From: an uncultured Pseudomonadota bacterium
GTDB lineage: Bacteria > Pseudomonadota > Gammaproteobacteria > Xanthomonadales > Ahniellaceae
Length of the DNA: 60,152 bases
Assembly (NCBI GenBank): GCA_937996755.1
Contig: CALKUS010000302.1
Location: 1 to 60,152 of the forward strand
Reading direction: 5' to 3'
Shown here: positions 1-8,023 of the stretch, one piece after another
Layout: each line of letters begins with the position of its first letter
How positions within the stretch are numbered: position 1 is the first letter of the stretch
Notes under the pieces: generated by a model
What the model was told of the DNA's origin: nothing
The model's database searches: none
What the model saw: only the letters and a program-made list of their open reading frames with translations
Made by a program: the position numbers and the translations under genes

Positions 1-457
1 CGCCGCCGAACGCGCGCTGCCAGAGCGCGTGCGTCACGACGACGACGGGCTCGTGACCGGCGATGTCGTCGCTCGCGTCGAACAGGCGGCCCACGGCGGG
101 CTGCACGCCGAAGACGTGGAAGAAGCTGCCACTGACGGATGCGCCGACGAGGTACTGCGCCTGCCCGTCGTGGACGAGCGTGGGATCCCATTCGTCGGCC
201 ACGGCAACCGATTCGAGCTGCGGCGTGCGCGTGCCGATCGCCTTCGCGAACGGCAGCGAAACCGGCCGGTTCGCAATGCTGTCGTCGCCGCGCGTCACCA
301 CGCGGACGATGCGAGCGGGCTCGTCGTACGGCAATGGCCGCAGCAGCACGGAAGAGAGCGCTGCGAACGCGAGCGTCGCGACGGCGACGCCGACCGCGCA
401 CACCGCGATGACCATGATGCCGGTGCGATCCGGCCGCCAGCCGCCCCTGATGCCCAT
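1..457 (-). CDS. ABC transporter permease, MacB/ADOP-type, N-terminal part (runs off window)
   Basis: The reverse frame opens at an ATG at 457 and stays open to base 2 with no stop, giving 152 residues of a longer protein. Residues about 13-37 form one hydrophobic membrane segment (GIMVIAVCAVGVAVATLAF...), followed by the RPLPYDEPARIVRV motif typical of the first periplasmic domain of MacB-like and acidobacterial-duplicated-orphan-permease (ADOP) proteins. Further on, SGSFFHVFGVQPAVGRLFD and EPVVVVTHALWQRAFGG match the conserved core of the MacB periplasmic domain. Such permeases sit in the inner membrane and work with an ATPase in tripartite export or mechanotransmission. No ATPase partner is visible inside the window. 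The start is chosen by homology, since no strong ribosome-binding site precedes it. Nested inverted repeats lie upstream at 546-580. Confidence 0.8.
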   Translation of the reverse strand, partial: MGIRGGWRPDRTGIMVIAVCAVGVAVATLAFAALSSVLLRPLPYDEPARIVRVVTRGDDSIANRPVSLPFAKAIGTRTPQLESVAVADEWDPTLVHDGQAQYLVGASVSGSFFHVFGVQPAVGRLFDASDDIAGHEPVVVVTHALWQRAFGG

Positions 458-545
458 GCGAACCCCGCGCGTCTGCCCGCGCGCAATGCAGCAAGGCCCG
501 TGCCATGCGCGACGGGCCCGATCCACGGGCCCGCGCGCGGAAAAC

Positions 546-580
546 GTCCGGTTTCGCGACGGTTCCGTCCGGAACCGGAC
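546..580. promoter_or_regulatory. nested inverted repeat upstream of the partial permease gene
   Basis: GTCCGGTT (546-553) is the reverse complement of AACCGGAC (573-580). Inside it, GGTTCC (561-566) pairs with GGAACC (571-576) around a GTCC loop. The structure lies between the end of the DUF1428 gene (590) and the start of the permease gene (457), both on the minus strand. It could be an operator for the permease gene or a factor-independent hairpin without a U-tract. The function is inferred from position only. Confidence 0.4.
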
Positions 581-589
581 AGCGTTGCG

Positions 590-952
590 TCAGCCGACGA
601 CGAGCTGCTTGAACCCGCCCCAGAACATCCGCTTGCCGTCGAACGGCATCGTCTTCGGGTCCATGTACTTCGCGAGCCGCGGGTCTTCCATCACCTTCTT
701 CATCGCACGGTCGCGATCGCGGCGCGACTTGTAGACGATGTAGGAGAAGACGACGACCTCGCCCGGCTTGAGCTTCACCGCCTGCGGGAACGACGTGAGC
801 TTGCCGGGCTTCACGTCGTCGGCGACGCATTCGACGTATTCCAGCGCTCCGTGGTCGCGCCAGACCTTCGCGCCCAGCTTCGCCATCTTGCGGTACTCGG
901 CGAGCTTCGCCTTCGGAACGGGCAGGACGAAACCATCGACATAGAGGGCCAT
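590..952 (-). CDS. DUF1428 family protein (YbaA-like)
   Basis: The protein has 120 residues from the ATG at 952, about the usual size for the family. It opens with the family signature MALYVDGFVLPVPKAKLAEYRKMA, and the stretch GALEYVECVADDVKPGKLTSFPQAV is the typical central motif (xE...DV..GK.TSFP). GEVVVFSYIVYKSRRDRD and PFDGKRMFWGGF complete the pattern. DUF1428 proteins are small ferredoxin-like alpha+beta cytoplasmic proteins of unknown biochemical role. An in-frame ATG four codons upstream (964) is possible, but the family normally begins at the MxLYVDGF position. The gene stands alone, with a divergent carbonic anhydrase gene 150 bases away. Confidence 0.85.
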   Translation of the reverse strand: MALYVDGFVLPVPKAKLAEYRKMAKLGAKVWRDHGALEYVECVADDVKPGKLTSFPQAVKLKPGEVVVFSYIVYKSRRDRDRAMKKVMEDPRLAKYMDPKTMPFDGKRMFWGGFKQLVVG

Positions 953-1104
953 GCGAGTCTCCACGATCGGGTCGGGTCGACCGGCAGTCTACGCCCGCAA
1001 GCCGCTCGCTCATACGCTCGTTCGTGGCGTGAGGTGAATCGTTTGCTTCCTTCTCGTGCGCATCTCGCCGAAAATGCGCGCCCGGATATTCGAAGGCGAG
1101 CGAC

Positions 1105-1731
1105 ATGGTCCCGGCAAAGGAAGCCCTGCAACGCCTGCGCGACGGCAACGCGCGCTTCGTCGCCAACCTGCGTCGCGCCGACGACATGGTCGGACCGGCG
1201 CAACGCGTCGCGCTCGCGGCGGGCCAGAGTCCGTTCGCGATCATGCTCGGCTGTTCCGACTCGCGCGTGCCGGCCGAGATCGTGTTCGACCAGGGTCTCG
1301 GCGACCTGTTCGTGATCCGCGTCGCCGGCAACATCGTCGCGCCGTCGCAGGTCGGCAGCGTGGAGTTCGCGGCCGATCGCTTCGGCACGCGCCTCGTCGT
1401 CGTCGTCGGCCACTCGCAATGCGGCGCGATCACGGCGACCATCGAGCAGCTGCGCAAGCCGAGCGACCTGCGCTCGCGCAACCTGCAGTCGATCGTGGAC
1501 CGCGTGCGCCCGTCGGTGGAGAGCCTGCTCGAAGCGAAGCCGGCCTACGACGACCACGAGCTCGTGCACCACGCCGTGCGCGCGAACATCCGCGCGTCGG
1601 CCAATCATCTGCGCCACGGCTCGCCGCTGCTCGAAACCCTGATCCGCGACCAGGGCCTGATGGTCGTCGGTGCGGAGTACTCGCTCGAGACCGGCGTCGT
1701 CGATTTCTTCGACCTGCCGGAAGGCGCCTGA
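1105..1731 (+). CDS. beta-class carbonic anhydrase
   Basis: This 208-residue protein should interconvert CO2 and bicarbonate. The beta-class zinc site is complete: C50 and D52/R54 in the CSDSR motif, and H103 and C106 in GHSQCGA. The IRVAGN motif (71-76) and SVEFA follow the usual order. No signal peptide is visible, so it is probably cytoplasmic. Length and motif order fit a typical bacterial beta-CA of about 200-220 residues. It converges on the neighbouring minus-strand gene with only 2 bases between stops. A specific symbol such as can or cynT cannot be chosen from sequence alone. Confidence 0.93.
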   Translation: MVPAKEALQRLRDGNARFVANLRRADDMVGPAQRVALAAGQSPFAIMLGCSDSRVPAEIVFDQGLGDLFVIRVAGNIVAPSQVGSVEFAADRFGTRLVVVVGHSQCGAITATIEQLRKPSDLRSRNLQSIVDRVRPSVESLLEAKPAYDDHELVHHAVRANIRASANHLRHGSPLLETLIRDQGLMVVGAEYSLETGVVDFFDLPEGA

Positions 1732-1733
1732 GC

Positions 1734-2546
1734 TCAGGGACAGCCTGCGTTCGGCGCAATGCGTTGCAGCGGGATCGTGCCGCTGGCGCCGTTCAACGTG
1801 AAGCTCGCACTCGCCGCACGGCAGCTCGCGAAGTCGATGCGCAGCGTGCCGACCGGCGCGTTCTGCACCGGATCGGGCGCGTTGAACGCGCCGCCTGTCG
1901 TTGCGGTGACGACGAGGTCCGCGCGCGCGCCCGTGTACGATCCCTGCGCGGTGTACCAGCGTGGCCGTGACGTCGCCCCGCTGCCTTCGTACGTGAACCA
2001 GCCGACGAACAGCTGGTTCGTTTCGGCGAGCACGTCGACGAACCAACCCTGGCCCGGCGTGGCCGGGTTGAACCAGGCACCCGCGAGCGCGTCCGTGATC
2101 GCGAGCGCCGGCGGTGCCGGCAGCTCCGCGACGAGGCGGTAGTTCCAGAAGCAGATGCGCCCGCTCGTGTTCGCGATGAACGCCGCTGGATCCTGCTCCA
2201 CGAAGCCCGGCCAGCCGTCGCACAGCTCGATCGCGGAATCGGCGAAGCCCTCGAATGCCGTGACGTGCCACGACCACAGCGGCGCGCCGGGCGCATTCAC
2301 GTCGCGGTTGAACCCGTCGGCACCCGCGGCGATCTGCGCCGACACGATGCTGCCGACGCCCGACGCTTCGCCCTGTGCGAGCCGTGCGCGCGCCTGGGCG
2401 ATCGCGAACGGATCGCTCAGCGGCAGCAGGAACGCGTCGTTGTGTTCGACGACGTCCTCGGACACGACGAACCACACGGTCTCGGCGCGCGCCGCGGTGG
2501 CGCAAGCGAGCAGCGAAAGCAGGCAAAGTCGAACGAGCGTGGACAT
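1734..2546 (-). CDS. secreted protein with BP74-like N-terminal domain and a C-terminal GxWFNPATPGQGW domain
   Basis: The 270-residue product has a clear signal peptide (MSTLVRLCLLSLLACATAARA) and no membrane anchor after it, so it should be exported. Residues ~23-140 resemble the BP74 N-terminal domain: TDP-like segment DPFAIAQARARL, then WSWHVT...FADSAIELCDGWPGFVEQ. Residues ~150-270 start with GAWFNPATPGQGWFVDVLAETNQLFVGWFTY, a module seen in many secreted xanthomonad proteins. The same module ends the esterase at 8024-9373, which is otherwise unrelated. Two cysteines in the last 45 residues may pair. The function is unknown, and the domain names rest on motif recognition only. Confidence 0.75.
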   Translation of the reverse strand: MSTLVRLCLLSLLACATAARAETVWFVVSEDVVEHNDAFLLPLSDPFAIAQARARLAQGEASGVGSIVSAQIAAGADGFNRDVNAPGAPLWSWHVTAFEGFADSAIELCDGWPGFVEQDPAAFIANTSGRICFWNYRLVAELPAPPALAITDALAGAWFNPATPGQGWFVDVLAETNQLFVGWFTYEGSGATSRPRWYTAQGSYTGARADLVVTATTGGAFNAPDPVQNAPVGTLRIDFASCRAASASFTLNGASGTIPLQRIAPNAGCP

Positions 2547-2674
2547 GCAGACGGCTCCGTCAGCGCGGCGATCGCGCCATCAGGTTGCGAAGACGCGATC
2601 GTGCCCCGGAACGTCGCAGCCGGCCGGGTCCATTCGTGCCGCGGACCCGCCGATTGCGCCATGCGCGCAACGCG

Positions 2675-3439
2675 TCAGCAGTTGATGCCGCCCGACACCT
2701 CGATGCGCTGCGCGTTGATCCAGCCCGCGTGCGGCGAGAGCAGCGCAGCGACTGCGCCGCCGATGTCGTCCGGCAGCCCGACGCGACCGAGCGGCGTCTG
2801 CGACGCGATCTGCGCATTGAGCGCGGCGTTGTCACGGACCACGCCGCCGCCGAAGTCGGTTTCGATTGCTCCCGGTGCGATCGTGTTCACGGCGATGCGG
2901 CGCGGGCCGAGCTCCTTCGCGAGATAGCGCGTCAGCACTTCCACGCCGCCCTTCATCGCGGCGTACGCGGAATAGCCGGGCAGCGAGAAGCGCGCAAGGC
3001 CCGACGAGACGTTCAGGATGCGGCCACCGTCCGCAATGAGCGGCAACAGCTTCTGCGTGAGGAAGTACACGCCCTTGAGGTGTACGTTCACGAGCGCATC
3101 GAAATCCTCCTCGGTCGTTTCGGCGAACGGCTTGTGGACGCCGAAGCCCGCGTTGTTGACGAGGTAGTCCAAGCGCTGGCGCCCGAAGTCGCGATCGAGC
3201 GCCTGCCGCAGCGCGGCCGCGAATGCGTCGAACGACTGCGCGTCGCCGGCCTCGAGCGGCAGCGCCGCGGCCTTCCGCCCGAGCGAGCGCGCTTCCGCGA
3301 CCACCGCTTCGGCTTCCGCGCGGTTCGCCCGGTACGTCACGATGAGATCGGTGCCCTGCTTCGCCAGCGCGAGCGCCATGTTGCGGCCCAGGCCGCGGCT
3401 GCCGCCGGTGACCAGCGCGATCTTCGTGTTCGTGTCCAT
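2675..3439 (-). CDS. short-chain dehydrogenase/reductase (SDR)
   Basis: This is a 254-residue classical SDR oxidoreductase. The NAD(P)-binding TGGSRGLGRN motif lies at residues ~10-19, LVNNAGFG follows in the middle, and the catalytic S...Y-x-x-x-K appears as SSGLARFSLPGYSAYAAMKGG. The C-terminus has NTIAPGAIETDF, as in FabG-like enzymes. The start at 3439 is supported by AAGGAG placed about seven bases upstream on the coding strand. The substrate is not predictable. It is transcribed divergently from the LysR gene at 3557, an arrangement in which the LysR protein usually controls the SDR gene from the shared 117-bp intergenic region. Confidence 0.9.
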   Translation of the reverse strand: MDTNTKIALVTGGSRGLGRNMALALAKQGTDLIVTYRANRAEAEAVVAEARSLGRKAAALPLEAGDAQSFDAFAAALRQALDRDFGRQRLDYLVNNAGFGVHKPFAETTEEDFDALVNVHLKGVYFLTQKLLPLIADGGRILNVSSGLARFSLPGYSAYAAMKGGVEVLTRYLAKELGPRRIAVNTIAPGAIETDFGGGVVRDNAALNAQIASQTPLGRVGLPDDIGGAVAALLSPHAGWINAQRIEVSGGINC

Positions 3440-3516
3440 GTGCCACTCCTTCGTTGGGGTGGGCGAATTCTGCGAACGCCCGCGCCGGCGATAAATCCGC
3501 TCCGGCCGATCGCACC

Positions 3517-3533
3517 GTTCGTACAATCGGAAC
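3517..3533. promoter_or_regulatory. candidate LysR operator in the SDR/LysR divergent region
   Basis: GTTC-N9-GAAC (GTTCGTACAATCGGAAC) forms an inverted repeat containing the LysR-type T-N11-A spacing. It lies 24 bases before the LysR start codon and includes a TACAAT that could be a -10 element for that gene. Position and symmetry suggest autoregulation plus control of the divergent SDR gene. No second site is evident. Confidence 0.45.
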
Positions 3534-3556
3534 AATCGCGGGGTGCGGAGGCAGTC

Positions 3557-4456
3557 ATGGACAAGATCGAGGCGATGCGCGTGTTCGCGCGCGTGGCCGA
3601 GCTCGGCAGCTTCACGCGCGCGGCCGACTCGCTCGGGCTGCCGAAGGCGAGCGTGTCGACGGCCGTGCAGCGGCTCGAGACCGAGCTCGGCACGCGGCTG
3701 TTCCATCGCACGACGCGGCGCGTGGAGCTCACGCAGGACGGCGCGCGCTACCACGAGCGTTGCCGCCAGCTGCTCGACGACGTCGACGATCTCGATGGGC
3801 TGTTCCGCGACGGCGGCGCCGCGCTGCGCGGCACGCTGCGCGTGGACATGTCGACCGGGATGGCGCGCCGCTTCGTGATCCCCGCGCTGCCGGAGTTCCT
3901 CGCGCGCCACCCGCAACTGCAGCTCGAGCTCAGCAGCACCGACCGCATGGTCGACCTCGTGCGCGAAGGCTTCGACTGCGTCGTGCGCGTCGGCACGCTC
4001 GCGGATTCGTCGCTCGTCGCGCGCCCGCTCGGCGCGTTCCGCATCGTGAGCCTCGCGAGCCCGGCCTACCTCGCGGCGCGCGGCGTGCCGCGCACGATCG
4101 CTGACCTCGACCAGCACGCGCTCATCCATTACGTGCCGACGCTCGGCGCGAAATCGCCGGGCTTCGAGTACCGCCACGGCCGCGGCTACGCGACGCGGGA
4201 AATGCCGGGTGCGGTGTCGGTGAACAACGCCGATGCGTACGAAGCCGCGTGCGTCGCGGGCCTCGGCATCATCCAGGCGCCGATCGCCGGGCTGCACGAC
4301 CGCATCGCGCGCGGCGAGCTCGTCGAAGTGCTGCCCGAATTCCCGGCCGAGCCGATGCCGGTGTCGATCGTGTACGCCGCGCGCCGCAACCTGCCGCGGC
4401 GCGTGCACGTTTTCATGGACTGGCTGGCCGAGCTGCTGGCGCCTCAGCTCGACTGA
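3557..4456 (+). CDS. LysR-family transcriptional regulator
   Basis: The 299-residue protein begins MDKIEAMRVFARVAELGSFTRAADSLG, with a winged HTH at residues ~18-37 (FTRAADSLGLPKASVSTAVQRLE), then FHRTTRRVELTQDG. The remainder is a periplasmic-binding-protein-like effector domain (residues ~90-295) ending VHVFMDWLAEL, as in the AaeR/DmlR branch of the family. Length is normal. It is divergent from an SDR gene, the probable target. Its 3' end overlaps the 3' end of the convergent AraC-type gene by 13 bases (4444-4456). The inducer is unknown. Confidence 0.92.
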   Translation: MDKIEAMRVFARVAELGSFTRAADSLGLPKASVSTAVQRLETELGTRLFHRTTRRVELTQDGARYHERCRQLLDDVDDLDGLFRDGGAALRGTLRVDMSTGMARRFVIPALPEFLARHPQLQLELSSTDRMVDLVREGFDCVVRVGTLADSSLVARPLGAFRIVSLASPAYLAARGVPRTIADLDQHALIHYVPTLGAKSPGFEYRHGRGYATREMPGAVSVNNADAYEAACVAGLGIIQAPIAGLHDRIARGELVEVLPEFPAEPMPVSIVYAARRNLPRRVHVFMDWLAELLAPQLD

Positions 4457-5274
4457 GCAGCGAGCCATGTCCTGGGCGACTCGCCGCACGCCGCGCGGAA
4501 CGCCTTCGACAGCGCGGCGATGCCGCCGTAGCCGACGCGCGGCGCGATGCGCTTCAGCGGTTCGCCGCGGCGCAGCAGGTCCTGCGCGAGGCACACGCGC
4601 CAGCGGGCCAGGTATTCGCCGGGCGCCATGCCCACGATCGCGCGGAAGCTCGCCGCGAACGCGCTGCGCGACATGCCCGCTGCCGCTGCGAGCGCGGGCA
4701 GCGACCAGTCGCGCGCGGGCTCCTCGTGCATCGCCACGAGTGCGCGTGCGAGCTTCGGATGCGCGAGGCCAGCGACCAGGCCGCCGTCGACCGCGCCGGC
4801 GTCGAGCAGCGACCGCAACAGGTGCACGATCACCACTTCGAACAGCCGGTCGAGCACGGCCTGCCGTCCGCAGCGCTGGCCGAACGCCTCGCGGAACAGC
4901 AGCTCGAGCACCGGCTGCGTGTCGGGCAGGCGATCCAGCGGCAGCGTGAGGAACGCCGGCAGCGACGCCGCGACCGGGTTGATCGCGCCGCCGCGGAACT
5001 CGACGTGCGCGCAGGCCAGGTCGGCGCCCAGCGTGGCGTCCGTGACGAAGCGGTGGTCGATCGGCCGCGGATAGAACATCAGCGCGGGCCCGGTGACGAG
5101 CACGCCGCGCGTGCCGGCGTGCTGCGCCACCACGCGCCCGCTGCGCACCAGGTGCAGCTGGCCGGTGCCCGCGCTGGCCGGGAAATCGGTGATGCCGCAC
5201 AACGCACCAGCGTGGAACAGGCGTGCGCTCACCGAGAAGCTGGCGAGCAGCGCATCCAGGCGATCAATGGCCAT
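4444..5274 (-). CDS. AraC-family transcriptional regulator (cupin_6-type N-terminus)
   Basis: The 276-residue protein carries an N-terminal cupin-like sensor (residues ~1-170; LVRSGRVVAQHAG...LVTGPALMFYPRP), of the kind found in AraC regulators of small oxidoreductase genes. Two HTH motifs follow in the C-terminal ~100 residues (SLPALAAAAGMSRSAFAASFRAIVG and RIAPRVGYGGIAALSKAFRAACGESP). It is divergent from the AhpD-like gene at 5387, with an inverted repeat between them at 5299-5323, so that gene is the likely target. The start at 5274 fits the family; an ATG 112 bases from the divergent start leaves room for one regulatory region. TATAGT (in the 5291-5299 region, reverse strand) could be its -10 element. 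Confidence 0.9.
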   Translation of the reverse strand: MAIDRLDALLASFSVSARLFHAGALCGITDFPASAGTGQLHLVRSGRVVAQHAGTRGVLVTGPALMFYPRPIDHRFVTDATLGADLACAHVEFRGGAINPVAASLPAFLTLPLDRLPDTQPVLELLFREAFGQRCGRQAVLDRLFEVVIVHLLRSLLDAGAVDGGLVAGLAHPKLARALVAMHEEPARDWSLPALAAAAGMSRSAFAASFRAIVGMAPGEYLARWRVCLAQDLLRRGEPLKRIAPRVGYGGIAALSKAFRAACGESPRTWLAAQSS

Positions 5275-5298
5275 TTCCGGACTTCGGGATAACTATAG

Positions 5299-5323
5299 TG
5301 GACTTTACATTGCCAATAGTCCA
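5299..5323. promoter_or_regulatory. candidate AraC-type operator
   Basis: TGGACT (5299-5304) and AGTCCA (5318-5323) are exact inverted repeats separated by 13 bases. They lie in the 112-bp region between the AraC-type regulator (minus strand) and the AhpD-like gene (plus strand). A TTTACA at 5304-5309 overlaps the left arm and could serve as a -35, but no well-placed -10 follows. This stretch is markedly AT-richer than the flanking coding sequence. Confidence 0.45.
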
Positions 5324-5386
5324 TCAGACAGCCCTAACGTGGCAACCGTGCAGACGACGCACGAAACCCCACCCGGAGACACAGCC

Positions 5387-5920
5387 ATGCCCTACATCCA
5401 ACCCCTCGACCGAGCCGCCGCCACCGGTGCCACCGCCGCCACGCTCGACGCCATCCAGAAGAAGCTCGGCGCGCTGCCGAACCTGTTCCGCACGCTGGCG
5501 CGCTCGCCGGCCGCGCTGCAGGCCTACGTGCAGCTCGCCGCCGCCGCCGGCGGCGGGCGCTTCGACGCCGCGCGTCGCGAACGCATCGCGCTCACCGTCG
5601 GCGAGGCGAACGACTGCGGCTACTGCGTCGCCGCGCTCGGCGCGAAGGCCGGCCTCGACGACGCGCAGATCGAAGCGGCGCGCGTGGCGCGGGCGAACGA
5701 CGCGCGCGAAACCGCGGTGCTGTCGCTCGCGCAGCGCATCGTCGCGAACCGCGGCCACGTGGACACCGCCGCGCTCGACGCGTTCAAGTCCGCCGGCTTC
5801 GACGACGCCGACGTCCTCGAGGTGCTCGTGAACGTGGTGCTGAACGTGTTCACGAACTACACGAACCACCTCGCGCGCACGGAGATCGATTTCCCGGTAC
5901 GCGCGAAGCTGGCGGCGTGA
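5387..5920 (+). CDS. carboxymuconolactone decarboxylase/AhpD-like protein lacking the conserved histidine
   Basis: The 177-residue protein follows the peroxidase-related AhpD-like pattern: GALPNLFRTLARSPAALQAY, then RERIALTVGEANDCGYC, then NVFTNYTNHLARTEIDFP near the end. The redox pair C77-x-x-C80 is present. The histidine normally three residues after the second cysteine (CxxCxxxH) is absent: the sequence reads CGYCVAALGAKAGL, where relatives usually have CGYCVAAHTALGAKAGL-type spacing. This looks like an in-frame loss of three codons. Activity as a peroxidase may therefore be altered or lost. It sits opposite an AraC-type regulator that probably controls it. The start at 5387 follows GGAGACACAGCC. 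Confidence 0.85.
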   Translation: MPYIQPLDRAAATGATAATLDAIQKKLGALPNLFRTLARSPAALQAYVQLAAAAGGGRFDAARRERIALTVGEANDCGYCVAALGAKAGLDDAQIEAARVARANDARETAVLSLAQRIVANRGHVDTAALDAFKSAGFDDADVLEVLVNVVLNVFTNYTNHLARTEIDFPVRAKLAA

Positions 5921-5962
5921 CGCACGAGCAGACGCGTGGGGTGGGCAGCCCGGCTGCCCGCC

Positions 5963-6412
5963 CTATTCGCGCTCGGGGCAGCCCGCGGCGGCATCGCCCC
6001 AGTCCTCGTACCAGCGCCAGACCCAGCGCGATCGCGCGAGCGTGTGCACATACAGGCACTCGATGATCGCGCCCCGCTGTCCGGATCCGCCCGCCCACGC
6101 GGCCGACACGGCGCCGCAATCCGCATCCCGGGCGGCCAGCCATGCGCGCTGGGAGACATCGACCTTTTCCACGAGCGACGGTCGCGTATCGCGATTGTCG
6201 GCACGAAACCGCGCCAGCCGTGCGTCGAGGTCGGCCTCGAGCTCGGCGAGCGCGGGCTTGTAGCAACGGAGCATGTCGTAGCTGTTGCCCGAGTCCTCGA
6301 GGCACGACGCCACCCGACCATCGACCTCGCACCCGGGATACGGCGGCGGCGCGCGGGCCGAGCCGGAACCGGCGGTGAGCAACGCGGCCACGGCGAGCGC
6401 GATCCGATGCAT
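5963..6412 (-). CDS. secreted LprI-type (DUF1311) protein
   Basis: The 149-residue protein has an N-terminal signal peptide (MHRIALAVAALLTAGSGSARA). A DUF1311/LprI-like domain follows: CLEDSGNSYDMLRCYKPALAELEADLDARLARF, then AWLAARDADCGAVSAAWAGGSGQ and IIECLYVHTLARSRWVW. The spaced cysteines and the W-x-x-x-R-D-A-D-C motif are characteristic. LprI domains in other bacteria inhibit lysozyme, but this is not established for most family members. It would act in the periplasm. The gene is divergent from the amidohydrolase at 6482, with 69 bases between starts. Confidence 0.8.
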   Translation of the reverse strand: MHRIALAVAALLTAGSGSARAPPPYPGCEVDGRVASCLEDSGNSYDMLRCYKPALAELEADLDARLARFRADNRDTRPSLVEKVDVSQRAWLAARDADCGAVSAAWAGGSGQRGAIIECLYVHTLARSRWVWRWYEDWGDAAAGCPERE

Positions 6413-6481
6413 GAACTGGGCCCTCGCCGCGATCCGCGTCGCCACCGGTATGCTCAACGCGATTCGGACGGAGCACAGGAC

Positions 6482-7837
6482 ATGCGGCGAATCGTTTGCG
6501 CACTCGTGCTGCTCGCCGTGGCATTGCCCGTCGGGGCGACCGAGCGCATCGCGCTCGTCGGCGGCACGCTGATCGACGGCTACGGCGGCGAGCCCGTCGA
6601 GGACAGCGTGCTGCTGGTCGAGGACGGTCGCATCGTGCAGGTCGGCACGACCGCCACGTTGCACGTGCCGGACGGCGTGCGCGTGGTGTCCACCGAAGGC
6701 ATGAGCGTGCTGCCGGGCCTCTGGGACATGCACGTGCACCTGATGCTCGTCGGGCACTCCGACTACGCGCACTGGGATGCGACGTACCCGAAGCGCCTGC
6801 GCAGCGAGATCATGCCGGCGGCCGCGAAGCAGCTGCTGCACGCGGGCGTGACGTCCGCGCGCGACCTCGGCGCGCCACTCGACGATTCGATCGCGGTGCG
6901 CGACGCGCAGCGACGCGGCGAGATCGAGGGGCCCACGCTGTACGTGTCCGGCCCGTTCATCCAGCACGAGGCCTATCCGGGCACGGAAGCGTTCCGCTGG
7001 GGCGTGAAGGGCGTCGACGACGCGAAGCGCAAGGTGCAGCAGCTGTGCGACGCCGGCGTCGACGTGGTGAAGCTGATCGACCAGGACCAGATGACGCGCG
7101 CGGAAGTGCAGGCCGTCGTCGACACGGCGCATGCGTGCGGCAAGCCGGTCGTCGCGCATGCGCACCGTCCCGACGAGATCCGCGTCGGCCTGGCCGCCGG
7201 CGTGGACGATTTCGAGCACACCGGCCTGTCGAGCGCACCCGAGTATCCGGCCGACATCGTCGAGGCGATCGCCGCGCGCACCGCGAGCATGGCGAAGGGC
7301 CCGCTCTGGTGGACGCCGACCATCGAGGGCCTGTGGAACTACGAGTACGTGCGCGATCACCGCGAAGGCCTCGACGATCCCGCGTGGAAGGAAGGCCTGC
7401 AGCCCGACACGATCGCGGACGTCGAAGGCTCGATCCAGCATCCCGAGCAGCTCTCGTATTTCCAGCTCACGCCGCTGCGCAAGCCGACGCTCGCCACGAA
7501 GTTCGGCCAGTTGCGTCGCGCGGGCGTCGTGATGCTGGTCGGCACCGACTCCGGCATCCCGCTGAAATTCCACAGCCGCAGCACGTGGAACGAGATCGAC
7601 GTCTGGACGCGCGAGCTCGGCGTGCCCGCGATGCAGGCGATCCGCGCCGCGACCTACTGGCCGGCCGTCGCGATGAAGGTCGACCAGGACTACGGCACGC
7701 TCACGCCGGGCAAGTGGGCCGACGTGATCGCGGTGCGGGGTGATGTGCTGCGCTATCCGGCGTTGCTGCAGAACGTGCCGTTCGTGATGCAGCACGGGAA
7801 GGTGGTGAAGGACGAGCGCGTTGCGGCATCGCGATAG
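6482..7837 (+). CDS. secreted amidohydrolase family protein (1)
   Basis: The 451-residue protein has a signal peptide (MRRIVCALVLLAVALPVGA). It is a metal-dependent hydrolase of the imidazolonepropionase/prolidase-like subgroup. The metal motif H84-x-H86 lies in LPGLWDMHVHLM. Later metal-site features are VVAHAHRPDE, a DFEHTG motif and MLVGTDSGIP with the catalytic aspartate. The C-terminal GTLTPGKWADVIAVRGD strand is standard. The substrate is unknown; exported relatives hydrolyse dipeptides or lactones. It is one of three such exported amidohydrolases in this window (also 16277-17554 and 47813-49822), which are not close copies of each other. Confidence 0.88.
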   Translation: MRRIVCALVLLAVALPVGATERIALVGGTLIDGYGGEPVEDSVLLVEDGRIVQVGTTATLHVPDGVRVVSTEGMSVLPGLWDMHVHLMLVGHSDYAHWDATYPKRLRSEIMPAAAKQLLHAGVTSARDLGAPLDDSIAVRDAQRRGEIEGPTLYVSGPFIQHEAYPGTEAFRWGVKGVDDAKRKVQQLCDAGVDVVKLIDQDQMTRAEVQAVVDTAHACGKPVVAHAHRPDEIRVGLAAGVDDFEHTGLSSAPEYPADIVEAIAARTASMAKGPLWWTPTIEGLWNYEYVRDHREGLDDPAWKEGLQPDTIADVEGSIQHPEQLSYFQLTPLRKPTLATKFGQLRRAGVVMLVGTDSGIPLKFHSRSTWNEIDVWTRELGVPAMQAIRAATYWPAVAMKVDQDYGTLTPGKWADVIAVRGDVLRYPALLQNVPFVMQHGKVVKDERVAASR

Positions 7838-7892
7838 TCATTCCCCTCCCGGGCGCCATTCCCATCTCCCGCCGCTGCACCAGCCTACTTTC

Positions 7893-7993
7893 CCCTCCCC
7901 TGCGAATGCAGGGGAGGGATAGGGTGGCGTGCACTGGACCGGGGAGTTGTAATGCACCCCTCCCCAACCCTCCCCTGCATTCGCAGAGGAGGG
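7893..7993. repeat. REP-like inverted pair (CCCTCCCCTGC family)
   Basis: Two copies of a ~41-base palindromic unit stand in opposite orientation (7893-7933 and 7953-7993). Each contains an 11-bp stem CCCTCCCCTGC/GCAGGGGAGGG, the right-hand copy with one mismatch, plus a GGG-rich tail ending GTGCA. They lie between the convergent amidohydrolase and esterase genes. A third member of the family is at 15291-15316. The organisation is that of REP doublets mobilised by RAYT transposases. A role as bidirectional terminator is possible. Confidence 0.75.
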
Positions 7994-8023
7994 AAAAGGC
8001 GTGCGTCGCATGGGAGCAATGCG

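Noticed and set aside
2675..5200. Very long minus-strand open frame spanning the SDR gene and beyond (841 codons)
   Set aside because: Only its last 255 codons are the SDR gene. The rest is antisense to the LysR gene and out of frame with the AraC gene, and its Arg/Ala/His-rich composition is that of high-GC shadow frames.
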